NCBI RefSeq assembly: GCF_035989305.1
Contig: NZ_CP108514.1
Span: 3,720,501-3,784,500 of the forward strand
Direction: 5' to 3'
Source of the DNA: Streptomyces sp. NBC_01233
GTDB taxonomy: Bacteria > Actinomycetota > Actinomycetes > Streptomycetales > Streptomycetaceae
DNA: 64,000 nucleotides
Shown here piece after piece: positions 16,427-26,130 of this stretch. How positions within the stretch are numbered: the first letter of the stretch is position 1; every line of letters begins with the position of its first letter. The translations under genes and the position numbers were made by a program. The notes under the pieces are model-generated. The model was given only the letters and a program-made list of their open reading frames with translations. It was not told the origin of the DNA and made no database searches.

Positions 16427-17692
16427 CTAGCGCACGGTCGTCTCCTGCTCGGCCCGTTCCGGCGCCGTCCGGCTGAGGAACAGCGCGAACACCGGCGGCT
16501 GCGTCTGGAGCAGCTCGAGGCGTCCCCCGTCCGCCTCCGCGAGGTCCCGGGCGACCGCGAGGCCGATCCCGGTGGAGTTGCGGCCGCTGATGGCCCGCTC
16601 GAAGATCCGGTTGCCCAGGTCCGGCGGGACCCCCGGCCCCTCGTCCGTGACCTCCAGGACCGCCTGGTTGCCGACGACGCGGGTACGCAGGGCGACCGTG
16701 CCGCCACCGTGCATCAGGGCGTTCTCCACCAGCGTGGCCAGCACCTGCGAGACCGCGCCCGGGGTGCCGACGGCGCGCACGCCCTGCTTCCCGGAGCGCA
16801 CGATGGCCCGGCCCGCGCTGCGGTAGGCGGGCCGCCACTCCTCCACCTGCTGCTTGACGACCTCGTCCAGGTCGAAGGGGACCGCGGAGCCCGTCCGCGG
16901 GTCCCGCGAGTTCGTGAGCAGCCGCTGCACGACGTCCGTGAGCCGCTCCACCTGGGTGAGGGCGATCGTCGCCTCCTCCCGCACGGTCTCCAGGTCGTCG
17001 GTGACCGTGATCTCCTCCAGCCGCATGGACAGTGCGGTGAGGGGGGTCCGCAGCTGGTGCGAGGCGTCCGCGGCGAGGCGCCGCTCGGCGGTCAGCATCC
17101 GGCCGATCCGCTCGGCGCTGGAGTCCAGGACGTCGGCGACGCGGTCGAGCTCGGGGACCCCGTACCGCTTGTGCCGGGGGCGCGGGTCGCCCGATCCGAG
17201 CCGCTCCGCCGTCTCGGCGAGGTCGGTGAGCGGGGAGGCCAGCCGGTTCGCCTGGCGGACGGCGAGCAGTACGGCCGCCACGACGGCCAGCAGCGCCACC
17301 GCGCCGACCACCGCGAGGGTCCGCCCGACCTCCTTGGTCACCGTGGAGCGGGACTCCTCGACCGTCACGACCTCGCCCTGTTCGCCGCGCGCGGTGCCGC
17401 GGATGACGCTGTCGGGGATCGGGGCGCCCACCTCCACGGCCGGCTGGCCGGGGATGGTGATGCGGGCGTAGTGGCCGGCGTCCAGCTGCTCGGCGAGGGC
17501 GACCGGATCGACCGGCTTGTGCTCCAGGACGTTCGCCTCGACGATGCCCACCAGTCGCAGCGCCTCGGACTCGATGCGGTCCTGGGCGCTGCTGGTGATG
17601 GTCCGGGTCTCCACGATCACGAGGGAGACGCCGAAGACGGCGATCACGACGAGCACCACGGCGAGCGTGGAGTTGATGAGGCGGCGGCGCAT
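16427..17692 (-). CDS. Two-component sensor histidine kinase
   Basis: 421 residues. N-terminal membrane helix (about 7-27), extracytoplasmic sensor of about 95 residues, second helix (about 125-146), HAMP-like linker, then the dimerisation/phospho-acceptor motif ADASHQLRTPL with His212 and the ATPase boxes LVENALMHG, DEGPGV and STGIGLAVA. It partners the response regulator encoded 64 bp upstream on the same strand. The signal is unknown. Confidence 0.93.
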   Translation of the reverse strand: MRRRLINSTLAVVLVVIAVFGVSLVIVETRTITSSAQDRIESEALRLVGIVEANVLEHKPVDPVALAEQLDAGHYARITIPGQPAVEVGAPIPDSVIRGTARGEQGEVVTVEESRSTVTKEVGRTLAVVGAVALLAVVAAVLLAVRQANRLASPLTDLAETAERLGSGDPRPRHKRYGVPELDRVADVLDSSAERIGRMLTAERRLAADASHQLRTPLTALSMRLEEITVTDDLETVREEATIALTQVERLTDVVQRLLTNSRDPRTGSAVPFDLDEVVKQQVEEWRPAYRSAGRAIVRSGKQGVRAVGTPGAVSQVLATLVENALMHGGGTVALRTRVVGNQAVLEVTDEGPGVPPDLGNRIFERAISGRNSTGIGLAVARDLAEADGGRLELLQTQPPVFALFLSRTAPERAEQETTVR

Positions 17693-17756
17693 GCCTTAGA
17701 GCATGCCCTAGCGCCGGTCCGGGGCGGGCCGGGGCCGGGGCTCTTGCGGGTGGGGG

Positions 17757-18434
17757 TCAGCTCTTCTCGAAGCGGAAGCCGACGCCGCGGACGGTGGCGA
17801 TATAGCGGGGGTTCGCGGCGTCGTCGCCCAGCTTCTTGCGCAGCCAGGAGATGTGCATGTCGAGGGTCTTGGTGGAGGACCACCAGGTGGTGTCCCAGAC
17901 CTCGCGCATGAGCTGGTCGCGGGTGACGACCCGGCCGGCGTCGCGGACCAGGACGCGCAGCAGGTCGAACTCCTTCGCCGTGAGCTGCAGCTCGTCCTCC
18001 CCCATCCAGGCGCGGTGCGATTCGACGTCGATCCGCACGCCGTGGGTGGCGGGGGGCTGGGCGGCCTCGTTGGCGCCGCGGCGGAGCAGGGCCCGGACCC
18101 GGGCCAGCAGTTCGGCCAGGCGGAAGGGCTTGGTCACGTAGTCGTCGGCGCCGGCGTCCAGGCCGACGACCGTGTCGACCTCGTCCGCGCGGGCGGTGAG
18201 GACCAGGATCGGGAAGCCGTGCCCCTCCGCCCGCAGCCGGCGGGCGACTTCCAGCCCGTCCATGCCCGGCAGGCCCAGGTCCAGGACGACGAGGTCGACG
18301 CCGCCCTGCATTCCCGCGTCCAGGGCGGTGGGGCCGTCCTCCCGGACCTCGACCTCGTACCCCTCCCGGCGCAGGGCGCGGGCCAGGGGCTCCGAGATGG
18401 ATGCGTCGTCCTCGGCGAGCAGTACACGCGTCAT
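17757..18434 (-). CDS. OmpR-family response regulator
   Basis: 225 residues. Receiver domain with acidic pair EDD (8-10), phospho-acceptor Asp52 (VVLDLGLPGMDG) and the conserved KPF. The C-terminal winged helix is of OmpR type (LTAKEFDLLRVL ... KTLDMHISWLRKKLGDD ... TVRGVGFRFE). ATG 18434 gives the canonical MTRVLLAEDD start; the longer frame adds an unlikely leader. It is transcribed before the kinase gene. Confidence 0.94.
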   Translation of the reverse strand: MTRVLLAEDDASISEPLARALRREGYEVEVREDGPTALDAGMQGGVDLVVLDLGLPGMDGLEVARRLRAEGHGFPILVLTARADEVDTVVGLDAGADDYVTKPFRLAELLARVRALLRRGANEAAQPPATHGVRIDVESHRAWMGEDELQLTAKEFDLLRVLVRDAGRVVTRDQLMREVWDTTWWSSTKTLDMHISWLRKKLGDDAANPRYIATVRGVGFRFEKS

Positions 18435-18933
18435 GTGGGTGATGGTAGTCCGCGGCGACTGAATCGAGGGGCCTGCCTGCACACCCCTTCCGAACTGGGC
18501 TTATGAACTACTAAGCGCCTTCGAATATGGCCGGACGGTTCCCGACTCGCCTTGTGATCCATCTCTCAAGTCCTTTCATATGCCACAGTGTCGTGTCGTA
18601 TGGTGGCGAGACGCCTGATGCATTACCTCAGGGACCTTTGTGCCGAAAAGCGAGCCGAGGGTCTCTATTGCTGTCCTGACCGGACAGGCAGTCTTGTTGG
18701 GACTCACCTGTTCCGGGCTCGACGACAGTGAATGACCTCTGGGCCGGGCCCCTCGCGCGATGGATGCGCGGGCGGGCGTGGATCCCGGTTACGGATGTTC
18801 CCTTCGCCCCCAACCCCATGGGGGGCGAGACCCTGAGGCGTGGGTGGGAGATCCGTCCGCCGGTGCCGGCCACCCCCCACCGGGCGCGGATGAGCTCACG
18901 AAGCCAAGCGTCCCGAGCAAGCAAGGATCGACC
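18435..18933. other. Intergenic region upstream of POT transporter
   Basis: About 500 bp with no convincing gene. It holds the divergent promoters of the response regulator and the transporter. The only structure I noted is CTGTCC (18671-18676) pairing with GGACAG (18682-18687). No riboswitch was recognised. Confidence 0.5.
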
Positions 18934-20454
18934 ATGGCTTCCAGCCTGACGACGGCTTCTCCGAGCCCCGCTCACGAGAAGACCCTCCTCGGCCACCCGA
19001 TCGGCCTGGCCACGCTGTTCATGACCGAGATGTGGGAGCGCTTCTCCTACTACGGCATGCGTGCGCTTCTCGTCCTGTACTTGGTCTCCGGCGGCGTCGA
19101 CGCCGCGACCGGCAGCCAGGGCGGCGGCCTCGGCTTCACTGCTGCGACGGCTACGGCGATCTACTCCGTCTACGTGGCCATGGTCTACCTCATGGCCATG
19201 CCCGGCGGCTGGTTCGGTGACCGCGTCTGGGGCGCCCGCAAGACGGTCGCCATCGCCGGTGGCGTGATCATGGCCGGCCACGTGTCGCTCGCGCTGCCCG
19301 GCCAGATGGCGTTCTTCGGCGGTCTGCTGCTGGTCGCGGTCGGCTCCGGTCTGCTGAAGGCCAACATCTCCACGATGGTCGGTCACCTGTACCGCGGTGT
19401 GGACGACCCTCGCCGCGACAGCGGCTTCACGATCTTCTACATCGGCATCAACGTGGGTGCCCTCCTCGCCCCGATCGGCATCGGCATGGTCGGCGAGCTC
19501 GTGAACTGGCACCTCGGCTTCGCGCTCGCCGCCGTCGGCATGGGCATCGGCCTCGTGGTCTACCTGCTCGCCGGCCGCACCCTGAGCCCGCAGAGCAGCA
19601 TCGTCCCGAACCCGCTGAGCCCGGCCGAGCGCAAGGCCGTGATCGTCAAGGCCCTCGCCGTCCTGGCCGCCATCGCCGTCTTCTACGGCGCCGTCGTCGC
19701 CGCGGACATGTTCACCATCAAGTGGGCGCTGTACCCGATCACCATCGCCGGTCTGCTCATCCCGGTCGCCGTCCTCGTGCGCATCAAGCGGGACAAGGAC
19801 CTGTCCACCGTCGAGCAGACCCGGATGAGCGCCTACATCTGGTTCTTCGTGGCCGCCGCCGTCTTCTGGATGATCTACGACCAGGGCGGTTCGACGCTCT
19901 CGCTCTTCGGTGACAAGAACTCCGAGCGCGCCCTGTTCGGCTGGGAAGTCCCGACCACCATCTTCCAGTCGCTGAACCCGCTCTTCGTGGTGGCCCTGGC
20001 CCCGGTCTTCGCCGCCGCGTGGGTGGCTATGGCCCGCCGCAACCGCGAGCCCAGCACCATCGTGAAGTTCTCGGTGGCCCTGATCATCGTCGGTGCCTCG
20101 TTCTTCGTCTTCGCGCTGCCGCTGGGCCAGACCGCCGGCAACGACACCAAGGTCACCATGTGGTGGCTGGTGCTCATCTTCCTGATGCACACGCTCGCCG
20201 AGCTGTGCCTGTCGCCGGTCGGCCTGTCGGTGACCACGAAGATGGCGCCGCAGAAGTACGGCTCCCAGATGATGGGCGTCTGGTTCCTGGCCGTCACCGC
20301 AGGTGACTGCGTCACCGGTCTGCTGGGTCTGGCCGACGTGCAGCTGAACGGCGTCGGAGTGATCCTCTTCCAGGCGACCGCCGCCGTACTCGCCGGCCTC
20401 GCGATCTTCATGTACCGCAAGAAGGTCAACCAGCTGATGGACGGCATGGGCTGA
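18934..20454 (+). CDS. Proton-dependent oligopeptide transporter (POT/PTR2)
   Basis: 506 residues, major-facilitator fold with about 12-14 membrane helices. The family signature ExxERFxYYG is present in EMWERFSYYGM (about residues 33-43), and GGWFGDRVWGARKT matches the A-loop between helices 2 and 3. It imports di- and tripeptides with protons. ATG 18934 follows AAGGA at 8 bases. Single gene followed by a terminator. Confidence 0.93.
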   Translation: MASSLTTASPSPAHEKTLLGHPIGLATLFMTEMWERFSYYGMRALLVLYLVSGGVDAATGSQGGGLGFTAATATAIYSVYVAMVYLMAMPGGWFGDRVWGARKTVAIAGGVIMAGHVSLALPGQMAFFGGLLLVAVGSGLLKANISTMVGHLYRGVDDPRRDSGFTIFYIGINVGALLAPIGIGMVGELVNWHLGFALAAVGMGIGLVVYLLAGRTLSPQSSIVPNPLSPAERKAVIVKALAVLAAIAVFYGAVVAADMFTIKWALYPITIAGLLIPVAVLVRIKRDKDLSTVEQTRMSAYIWFFVAAAVFWMIYDQGGSTLSLFGDKNSERALFGWEVPTTIFQSLNPLFVVALAPVFAAAWVAMARRNREPSTIVKFSVALIIVGASFFVFALPLGQTAGNDTKVTMWWLVLIFLMHTLAELCLSPVGLSVTTKMAPQKYGSQMMGVWFLAVTAGDCVTGLLGLADVQLNGVGVILFQATAAVLAGLAIFMYRKKVNQLMDGMG

Positions 20455-20474
20455 CGCGTTCGCGCTCCGTACGA

Positions 20475-20519
20475 CGGAACGGCCCGGCACACCGAAAAAA
20501 GGGGTGCCGGGCCGTTCCG
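20475..20519. terminator. Shared terminator of convergent genes
   Basis: 16-bp perfect stem (20475-20490 with 20504-20519) around an A-rich loop, placed between the transporter stop and the end of the leftward surface-protein operon. Confidence 0.85.
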
Positions 20520-20534
20520 CTGTCTCCGGGCGGG

Positions 20535-21803
20535 TTACCGGGTGCCGCGCAGGCGGCGCCACGGGGTGAAGGTGAACACCGCGCCGCCGAGCAGGATCAC
20601 GGTGCCGGCGACCAGGGCCAGGGCCTTGATGCCGCCCTCGTCCTCGGCGCCGGTCTCGGCGAGGCCGCCCGAGGTGGTGCTGCCGGTGGTGCTGGTCGAG
20701 GAGCCGGAGCCGCCCGCCTGGGCGGTGGTGTCCAGCTCCAGCGAGACGCCGCTGCTGGCCGCCTTGCAGGGCACGTTGATCGGCGTGGCGCCCGGGGCCA
20801 TCGTGACGTCGATCGTCAGCTGGTCCGGGCTCAGCGTCACCTTGCCGGTCTTCCCGGGCTTGTAGGTGCCGGTCATGTCGCTGAGGCTGACCGGGGCCTT
20901 GTCCGGGATCGGGTCCGCGTTGGCCGGGCCGGAGACCTTGACCGTGCCGCTGTCGGCCCCGCCCAGCTTCACGTTCATCGAGGGCTTGAGGGCTCCCGCG
21001 GGCAGGGCCATGGGCGCGGCCATCGCGCCCTTCGCGGTCTTGACCGTCAGGTCGTAGCTGCCGCCGTTCTTCTTCGCGTTGATCGTGACCGGGGTCTTGA
21101 TGCCGCCGGGGACGACCGGGCCGCAGTCGAAGGCCACCTCGACCGGCTTGCCCGGGAAGTCGGTCTGGCCGCCGCCTCCCGCTGTGGTCCCGCCATCGGC
21201 CCCGCCGTTGGCGGCGCCACCGTTCGTGGCCCCGCCGTTGGTCGCCCCGCCGCTGGTGCCGGCCGACACGTCGATGGTGGCCCCGCCCTTGACCTCACCG
21301 GTCGGCGCGCACTTGGTGACGAACGTGCCGAAGGAGAAGGTGACGGCGACGTCGTACTTGCCGGGGGTCAGGGTGACCTTGCCGGCCTTGGTGAGCTTCA
21401 GCTTGCCCTTCATGGTGGACATGACCATGGGGGCCTTCTTGGGGATCGGCGGGTTCTTCTTCTCCCCGACGACCTTCAGCTCGCCCGCCCCGCCGCCACC
21501 CACGGTGATCCAGCCGGTGGGCTGGACCGCGTCCTTCGGGATGTCCATCAGGTCTGTGTTGTTCGAGGCCGGTTTGACGGTCTCCCAGGCCACGTCCACC
21601 TCGTCGCCCACCTTGGCCGTGGCCGGGGCGGTGATCTTGGCGGTGGTCTCGCCCTCCACCGGGTCCCCGCCACCGGCCGGCGGCACGCATTTGACCTTGA
21701 ACGTGGCCTCGGCGGCCTGGGCGGGAGAAGCCGTGATGGCGATGCCCGCGCCGCCGAGCAGCAGCGCGACCACGGCCGCGCTCACCCTCCGTTGGGTCTT
21801 CAC
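20535..21803 (-). CDS. Sortase-anchored surface protein (LAETG), two-domain
   Basis: 422 residues. Signal peptide (about 1-31, ending ASPAQA). Two related beta-rich domains (about 32-180 and 215-355), each with a paired-Cys pattern, separated by a Gly/Thr/Asn-rich linker of repeated GGATN units. C-terminal sorting signal LAETG, hydrophobic helix and RRLRGTR tail. LAxTG signals are recognised by class E sortases in Streptomyces (family knowledge). The domains resemble the single domain of the operon's first gene. The GTG start overlaps the stop of the preceding gene. Function beyond wall anchoring is unknown. Confidence 0.8.
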   Translation of the reverse strand: MKTQRRVSAAVVALLLGGAGIAITASPAQAAEATFKVKCVPPAGGGDPVEGETTAKITAPATAKVGDEVDVAWETVKPASNNTDLMDIPKDAVQPTGWITVGGGGAGELKVVGEKKNPPIPKKAPMVMSTMKGKLKLTKAGKVTLTPGKYDVAVTFSFGTFVTKCAPTGEVKGGATIDVSAGTSGGATNGGATNGGAANGGADGGTTAGGGGQTDFPGKPVEVAFDCGPVVPGGIKTPVTINAKKNGGSYDLTVKTAKGAMAAPMALPAGALKPSMNVKLGGADSGTVKVSGPANADPIPDKAPVSLSDMTGTYKPGKTGKVTLSPDQLTIDVTMAPGATPINVPCKAASSGVSLELDTTAQAGGSGSSTSTTGSTTSGGLAETGAEDEGGIKALALVAGTVILLGGAVFTFTPWRRLRGTR

Positions 21804-22942
21804 AATGGTCCCTTCGTCGTCGAACGGTTCTCAGACGGTGCGGACGTCTGTGGTGCTGTCTCCGGCGCGCTGTCCGGGGTGAACCACGGCAGGACCGCCG
21901 TGGTGGTCGAAGGGGGCTCCACCGGCTGCGCGGAGCGGGCCGTCGCGGCCGGGCGCAGGGCGGGCAGCCGGGGCAGCCGGGCCGTCACGGCCGATGCCGC
22001 TTCCGCGGGCCGGGCCCCCCGGTGGCGGCCGGCCGCGGGCACGGCGCGCGGCCGGACCTTGTCGACGACGGCCATGCCGATGCGGAAGACCGCGGCCGGG
22101 ATCACGAGCAGGAGCAGGCCCCAGAAGAGCAGCACCCCGTACGGACGGTCCACGCCCCAGGGCTGGCTGGCCACGACGGTCTCGCCGTACTTGAGGGAGA
22201 TCGTGTAATCGCCGTGGGCGCCTGCGGTGAGGGCGACGTCGAGTGCGATCTCCGCCTTGCCGCCCGGCGGGATGGTGCCCTTCCACCGGACCTCCTCCCA
22301 CAGCGGGGCGAACACCCCGTGGGCGGTGCCGAGCTGGAAGACCGGGTCCTTGACCGGGGCCGAGCCGAGATTGCCGACGGTGACCTTGAACTTCCGGCTC
22401 GGCGGGGCGCCGAACCAGGTCAACACCCCGTCCTCGCCCTCCAGCCGGACCCCGGTGAGCATCGCGAGGCGGGCCGTCCCGGATTCGGCGGGCAGTTCGG
22501 CCACCGGGTGGTCGGTGATCTTCAGGGGGGCCGCGACGGTGGACTGGTCGCCGTTGACGGAGGTGACGTTGACGACGCAGGGGCAGGGCTTGGGCGGCGC
22601 GACCACGGCCAGCTGGGCGGCGAAGCGTCCGTCGTCGGCGACGGAGACGGCGGCGCCGTCGGCGTTGGCGCAGCTGTTGGTGCCGCCGATCATGTTCTGC
22701 CCGCAGACCAGCAGCATCACCAGCGTCTTGGCCCGCCAGCCGGTGCCGGTGACGGTGATCTCGGTGCCCTTGGCGGCCTCCTGGAGCGAGAGGGCGACGG
22801 TGGGCTTGCCCTCGTCGGCCGCGGCCGGGGCCGCGGGGAACAGCGCGAGGGCGCACACCGCCAGCCCCGCCAGCCCCGCCAGGAGGAACCGGACCGTGGG
22901 GCCGGCCTTGCCGCGGACCTTGCCGCCGACCATGGCGCTCAC
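21800..22942 (-). CDS. Secreted membrane-anchored Ig-like protein
   Basis: 380 residues. Signal peptide (about 10-35), a domain with VTGTGWRAKTLVMLLVCGQ and PCPCVVNVTS that recalls neocarzinostatin-like Ig folds, then a second strand-rich domain (FKVTVGNLGSAPVKDPVFQL), a membrane helix (YGVLLFWGLLLLVIPAAVF) and a basic then Pro/Thr-rich cytoplasmic tail. GTG 22942 overlaps the upstream stop (GTGA) and the stop overlaps the next start, so translation is coupled both ways. The family is not firmly recognised. Confidence 0.75.
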   Translation of the reverse strand: MSAMVGGKVRGKAGPTVRFLLAGLAGLAVCALALFPAAPAAADEGKPTVALSLQEAAKGTEITVTGTGWRAKTLVMLLVCGQNMIGGTNSCANADGAAVSVADDGRFAAQLAVVAPPKPCPCVVNVTSVNGDQSTVAAPLKITDHPVAELPAESGTARLAMLTGVRLEGEDGVLTWFGAPPSRKFKVTVGNLGSAPVKDPVFQLGTAHGVFAPLWEEVRWKGTIPPGGKAEIALDVALTAGAHGDYTISLKYGETVVASQPWGVDRPYGVLLFWGLLLLVIPAAVFRIGMAVVDKVRPRAVPAAGRHRGARPAEAASAVTARLPRLPALRPAATARSAQPVEPPSTTTAVLPWFTPDSAPETAPQTSAPSENRSTTKGPL

Positions 22943-23979
22943 CTGGACGCTCCCGTCAGTTCGTGTTCCGGTGCAGGGGTCGGGTCGGGCCGCACGGAGG
23001 TCCCTCCGGTCTCCTCGCCGCCGGGCGGGTCCTGCCGGGTGCGCCGGCCCCGTACGAGGAACAGCGCGGCCAGCGTGGACCCGCCGAGGCCGAGCAGGCC
23101 GAGGCCCGTCCAGCCGGCGGCCCGCCACGGCACGAACGAGGCGGCCGCGCTCCCCTCGGCCCGGGCGCCGCCGGGGGCGGTTACGGTGACGCTCACGCGG
23201 ACCCGGTCGAGCACCGGGGCCCCGGGCCAGGGTTCGGTCAGCTCGACCCGCTGGCCCGGGAGCAGTTCGACGGGCAGGGCCCGGGCGCCACGGCCCGGCA
23301 CCTCGCCGAAGAGGCCCTCGGCGCGCAGGGACAGCTCGGGGGCGAGGGCGACGTTGCCGCGGTTGACCAGGGTGTACGCCACGACCGCGGCCGCGCCCCG
23401 GCCCCGTACGGCGACGTCCTCGACGGTGAGGGCGGCCAGGGCGGGGCCGCCGACCCGCAGGTGGACCCGTACGCCCACCTCCCGGCCGGCCTCGGTGGCG
23501 ACCACGGCGGCGGGGTGGTCGCCGGTCGGGGACGAGGGCGGCACGGTGACGGTGAAGGGGACCACCGCGCGGGTGTGGGGCGGGATCTTCACGGTGGCCC
23601 CGGCGCCGAAGGTGATCCAGGCGCCGGCACCGGTGGACCCGGCGGCGGAGCGCACCGCGAAGGCCCCGTCGGCGGTGTTGTAGGCGTCGGCCCCGCGCAG
23701 GGTGACGGTGTGCTCCTGGTCGGTGGTGTTGGCCAGGGCGAGGCGGTCCTCCAGCACGGTGCCGGCGGTGCCCGCCATGTAGAAGTACGGGCGCGTGGAG
23801 TACGGGCGGGCGCCGCCGGTGCGGGGGACGGCCTGACCGGCGGCGGGTTCGGCGGTCCAGCCCGGTTCGTCGGCGGCCGCGCCGTACGCGGGCTGAGCGG
23901 GACCCGAGTACAGCGCGGTGGCGGCGAGCAGGATCAGGCCGGCGCGCTGGAGGCGGTGGGGGGCGTGGAGCACGGGCAT
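22939..23979 (-). CDS. WxL-interacting (DUF916-like) membrane protein
   Basis: 346 residues. Signal peptide (about 1-33), then a DUF916-like domain with FYMAGTAGTVLEDRLALANTT and VPFTVTVPPSSPTGDHPAAVV, a second beta domain and one C-terminal membrane helix (GLGLLGLGGSTLAALFLV) with an Arg-rich stop. In Firmicutes, DUF916 proteins sit beside WxL surface proteins and help tether them to peptidoglycan. No WxL domain is evident here; the sortase-signal proteins of the same operon could take that place (inference). ATG 23979 lies 17 bp after the previous stop. Confidence 0.75.
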   Translation of the reverse strand: MPVLHAPHRLQRAGLILLAATALYSGPAQPAYGAAADEPGWTAEPAAGQAVPRTGGARPYSTRPYFYMAGTAGTVLEDRLALANTTDQEHTVTLRGADAYNTADGAFAVRSAAGSTGAGAWITFGAGATVKIPPHTRAVVPFTVTVPPSSPTGDHPAAVVATEAGREVGVRVHLRVGGPALAALTVEDVAVRGRGAAAVVAYTLVNRGNVALAPELSLRAEGLFGEVPGRGARALPVELLPGQRVELTEPWPGAPVLDRVRVSVTVTAPGGARAEGSAAASFVPWRAAGWTGLGLLGLGGSTLAALFLVRGRRTRQDPPGGEETGGTSVRPDPTPAPEHELTGASR

Positions 23980-23996
23980 GGCCGGGGGCGCTCCGT

Positions 23997-24674
23997 TCAG
24001 GACCGGGCCCGCCGGCCGCGCCGGGTCAGCCAGAGCACGCCGGCGACGCCGGAGAGCAGCACGGTGGCGCCGAGGGTGCCGAGGGCGAGGGCGGAGTCGG
24101 TGGGCCCGGTCTGCGGGAGGGTGTCCTCGCCCGAGCCGCCGCCGGACTGGGCGGTGGCGCCGCCGGCGGCCGTGACGTCGAGCTCCAGGGACGGGCCGGG
24201 GCTGTTGCCCGGGGTGCAGGTGGTCGTGGTGCCCATCGCCTTGATGGTGAGCACGCCGGCGGTGAAGGTGACCTTGCCGCTCTTCTTGGGCGTGTAGGTG
24301 CCCGAGAGGTCCGTGATCTTGATGGGTGTGTCGGCGGGCGCGGCCTCGGGGTTGGGCGGGCCGGAGACCGGTACGGACACCTTCTCGGCGCCGTCGACGA
24401 GGATGACGGCGCTGGGGCTCATCGCGCCCTTGCCCAGTTCGATGGGGCTGGACGAGACGCCCTTCTGGAAGGACATCGTCAGCTTGTACGCCTCGCCGTC
24501 CTTGACGGCCTTGATGTCGATGGGCGAGATCGCCGACTTGTCCCCGATCGGGGTCTTGCAGTCGTACGCCACGTCGACGACGGCGGCGTGGGCTGCGGGG
24601 GCGGCCAGCAGGACCGCCGATCCGGCCAGCGCGGAGGCCAGCGCGAGCGCGGTGGAGCGTTTGCGGTCGGACAC
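23997..24674 (-). CDS. Sortase-anchored surface protein (LPQTG)
   Basis: 225 residues. Signal peptide (about 1-31, ending AAHA), one beta-rich domain with DCKTPIGDKSAISPIDI, GAMSPSAVILVDGA and LSGTYTPKKSGKVTFTAG, which is repeated twice in the last gene of the operon. Sorting signal LPQTG, hydrophobic helix and RRGRRARS tail. GTG 24674 with GGGGA upstream is preferred over the ATG 24 bases earlier. First gene of the four-gene operon. Confidence 0.8.
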   Translation of the reverse strand: MSDRKRSTALALASALAGSAVLLAAPAAHAAVVDVAYDCKTPIGDKSAISPIDIKAVKDGEAYKLTMSFQKGVSSSPIELGKGAMSPSAVILVDGAEKVSVPVSGPPNPEAAPADTPIKITDLSGTYTPKKSGKVTFTAGVLTIKAMGTTTTCTPGNSPGPSLELDVTAAGGATAQSGGGSGEDTLPQTGPTDSALALGTLGATVLLSGVAGVLWLTRRGRRARS

Positions 24675-24787
24675 CTTCGTCTTCCCCTCGGGCCACAAAT
24701 AGCTGACGACACATCAGATTGGTGGCTCAAGGTACGCCCGGGGTCTTACGGAGGGAAGACAAAGGACAGCCCCGGATTGACCGTTCG

Positions 24788-25966
24788 TCAGTGCACCCTG
24801 CGGCCCCGCTGCCAGACGGCCGAGACGAGCGGGACGCCCGGGCGGTAGGCGAGGTGGACGTGGCTCGGGGCGTCCAGCAGGGCCAGGTCGGCGCGGGCTC
24901 CGGGGGTCACGACGCCGATGTCCTCGCGGCGCAGGGCGCGGGCGCCGCCGGCGGTGGCCGACCACAGGGCCTCGTCCGGGGTCATCCGCATGTCGCGCAC
25001 GGCGAGGGCGATGCAGAACGGCATGGAACTCGTGTAGGAGGAGCCGGGGTTGCAGTCCGTGGACAGCGCGACGGTGGCGCCCGCGTCGATCAGGCGGCGG
25101 GCGTCGGGCCACACCGCGCGGGTGGAGAACTCGGCGCCGGGCAGCAGGGTGGCGACCGTGGTCCCCGCGGCCTGGGCGAGGGCGTCCACGTCGGCGTCGG
25201 TGAGGTGGGTGCAGTGGTCGGCGGAGGCGGCCTCCAGCTCCACGGCGAGCTGGACGCCGGGGCCGTAGGACAGCTGGTTGGCGTGCACGCGCGGGATCAG
25301 GCCGGCGGCGGCGCCCGCGGTGAGGATCGCACGGGCCTGGTCGCCGTCGAAGGCGCCCTTCTCGCAGAAGACGTCCACCCAGCGGGCGTACGGGGCGCAG
25401 GCCGCCAGCATCTCGCCGGTGACGAGCTCCACGTACGCCGCCGGGTCCTCGGCGTAGTCCGGGGAGACGATGTGCGCGCCGAGGTAGGTGACCTCCTCGG
25501 TGTGCGCGGCGGCGATCCGCAGGGCACGGGCCTCGTCGGCGACGGTGAGGCCGTAGCCGGACTTGGTCTCGAAGGTGGTGGTGCCCTGGCGGCGGGCCTC
25601 GTCGAGGTGGCGCACCAGGTTGGCTTCGAGCTCGGCGTCGGTGGCGGAGCGGGTGGCGGCGACGGTCGTGCGGATGCCTCCGGCGGAGTAGCTGCGGCCG
25701 GACATGCGGGCGTTGAACTCGGCGGTGCGGTCGCCGGCGAAGACGAGGTGCGAGTGGGAGTCCACGAAGCCGGGGATCAGGGCGCGGCCGGTCGCGTCGA
25801 ACGCGGTGTCGGCGGCCGGAGCTTGTGCCGCGGGGCCGACCCACGCGACCTTGTCGCCGTCGATGACGATGGTGGCGTTCTCGATCAGGCCGAGGGGCGA
25901 GCCGTCGCCGACGGACGGGTCGTTGGTGACGAGGCTGCCGATGTTGGTGATGGCAGTTGTGGTCAT
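24788..25966 (-). CDS. hutI: Imidazolonepropionase HutI
   Basis: 392-residue amidohydrolase that opens imidazolone-5-propionate to N-formimino-glutamate, step 3 of histidine breakdown. Metal ligands [11 protein letters not shown] (His71, His73), the ETKSGYGL segment, HANQLS, DHCTHL and STDCNPGSS all match the family. ATG 25966 with AGAGGA seven bases upstream; the frame remains open upstream but lacks homology there. Last gene of the hut operon, about 165 bp after hutF. Confidence 0.95.
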   Translation of the reverse strand: MTTTAITNIGSLVTNDPSVGDGSPLGLIENATIVIDGDKVAWVGPAAQAPAADTAFDATGRALIPGFVDSHSHLVFAGDRTAEFNARMSGRSYSAGGIRTTVAATRSATDAELEANLVRHLDEARRQGTTTFETKSGYGLTVADEARALRIAAAHTEEVTYLGAHIVSPDYAEDPAAYVELVTGEMLAACAPYARWVDVFCEKGAFDGDQARAILTAGAAAGLIPRVHANQLSYGPGVQLAVELEAASADHCTHLTDADVDALAQAAGTTVATLLPGAEFSTRAVWPDARRLIDAGATVALSTDCNPGSSYTSSMPFCIALAVRDMRMTPDEALWSATAGGARALRREDIGVVTPGARADLALLDAPSHVHLAYRPGVPLVSAVWQRGRRVH

Positions 25967-25984
25967 GGGGGTTCCTCTCAGAGG

Positions 25985-26110
25985 GTTCGTTCCCCCACCC
26001 GCCCTTGCGCCGTTTCCTGGGGCTCCGCCCCAGACCCCGGGCAGAGCCCTGGGGACACCGCCCAGCGGTAGCTGGGGGAGAAACGGTGAAAGGGCGGGGT
26101 GGGGGAGAAG
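25985..26110. repeat. G+C-rich inverted repeats between hutF and hutI
   Basis: Contains TGGGGCTCCGCCCCA (26020-26034), a self-complementary unit common between Streptomyces genes, and longer complementary blocks near the two ends (cacccgcccttgcgccgtttc and its near-inverse gaaacggtgaaagggcggggtg). The whole spacer can fold into one large hairpin. It may separate hutI expression from hutF. Confidence 0.55.
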
Positions 26111-26130
26111 GCCCGCCGCAGGCGGCACGG

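Noticed and set aside
18760..18933. 58-codon extension of the peptide transporter
   Set aside because: No homology and no ribosome-binding site; ATG 18934 has AAGGA at a good distance.
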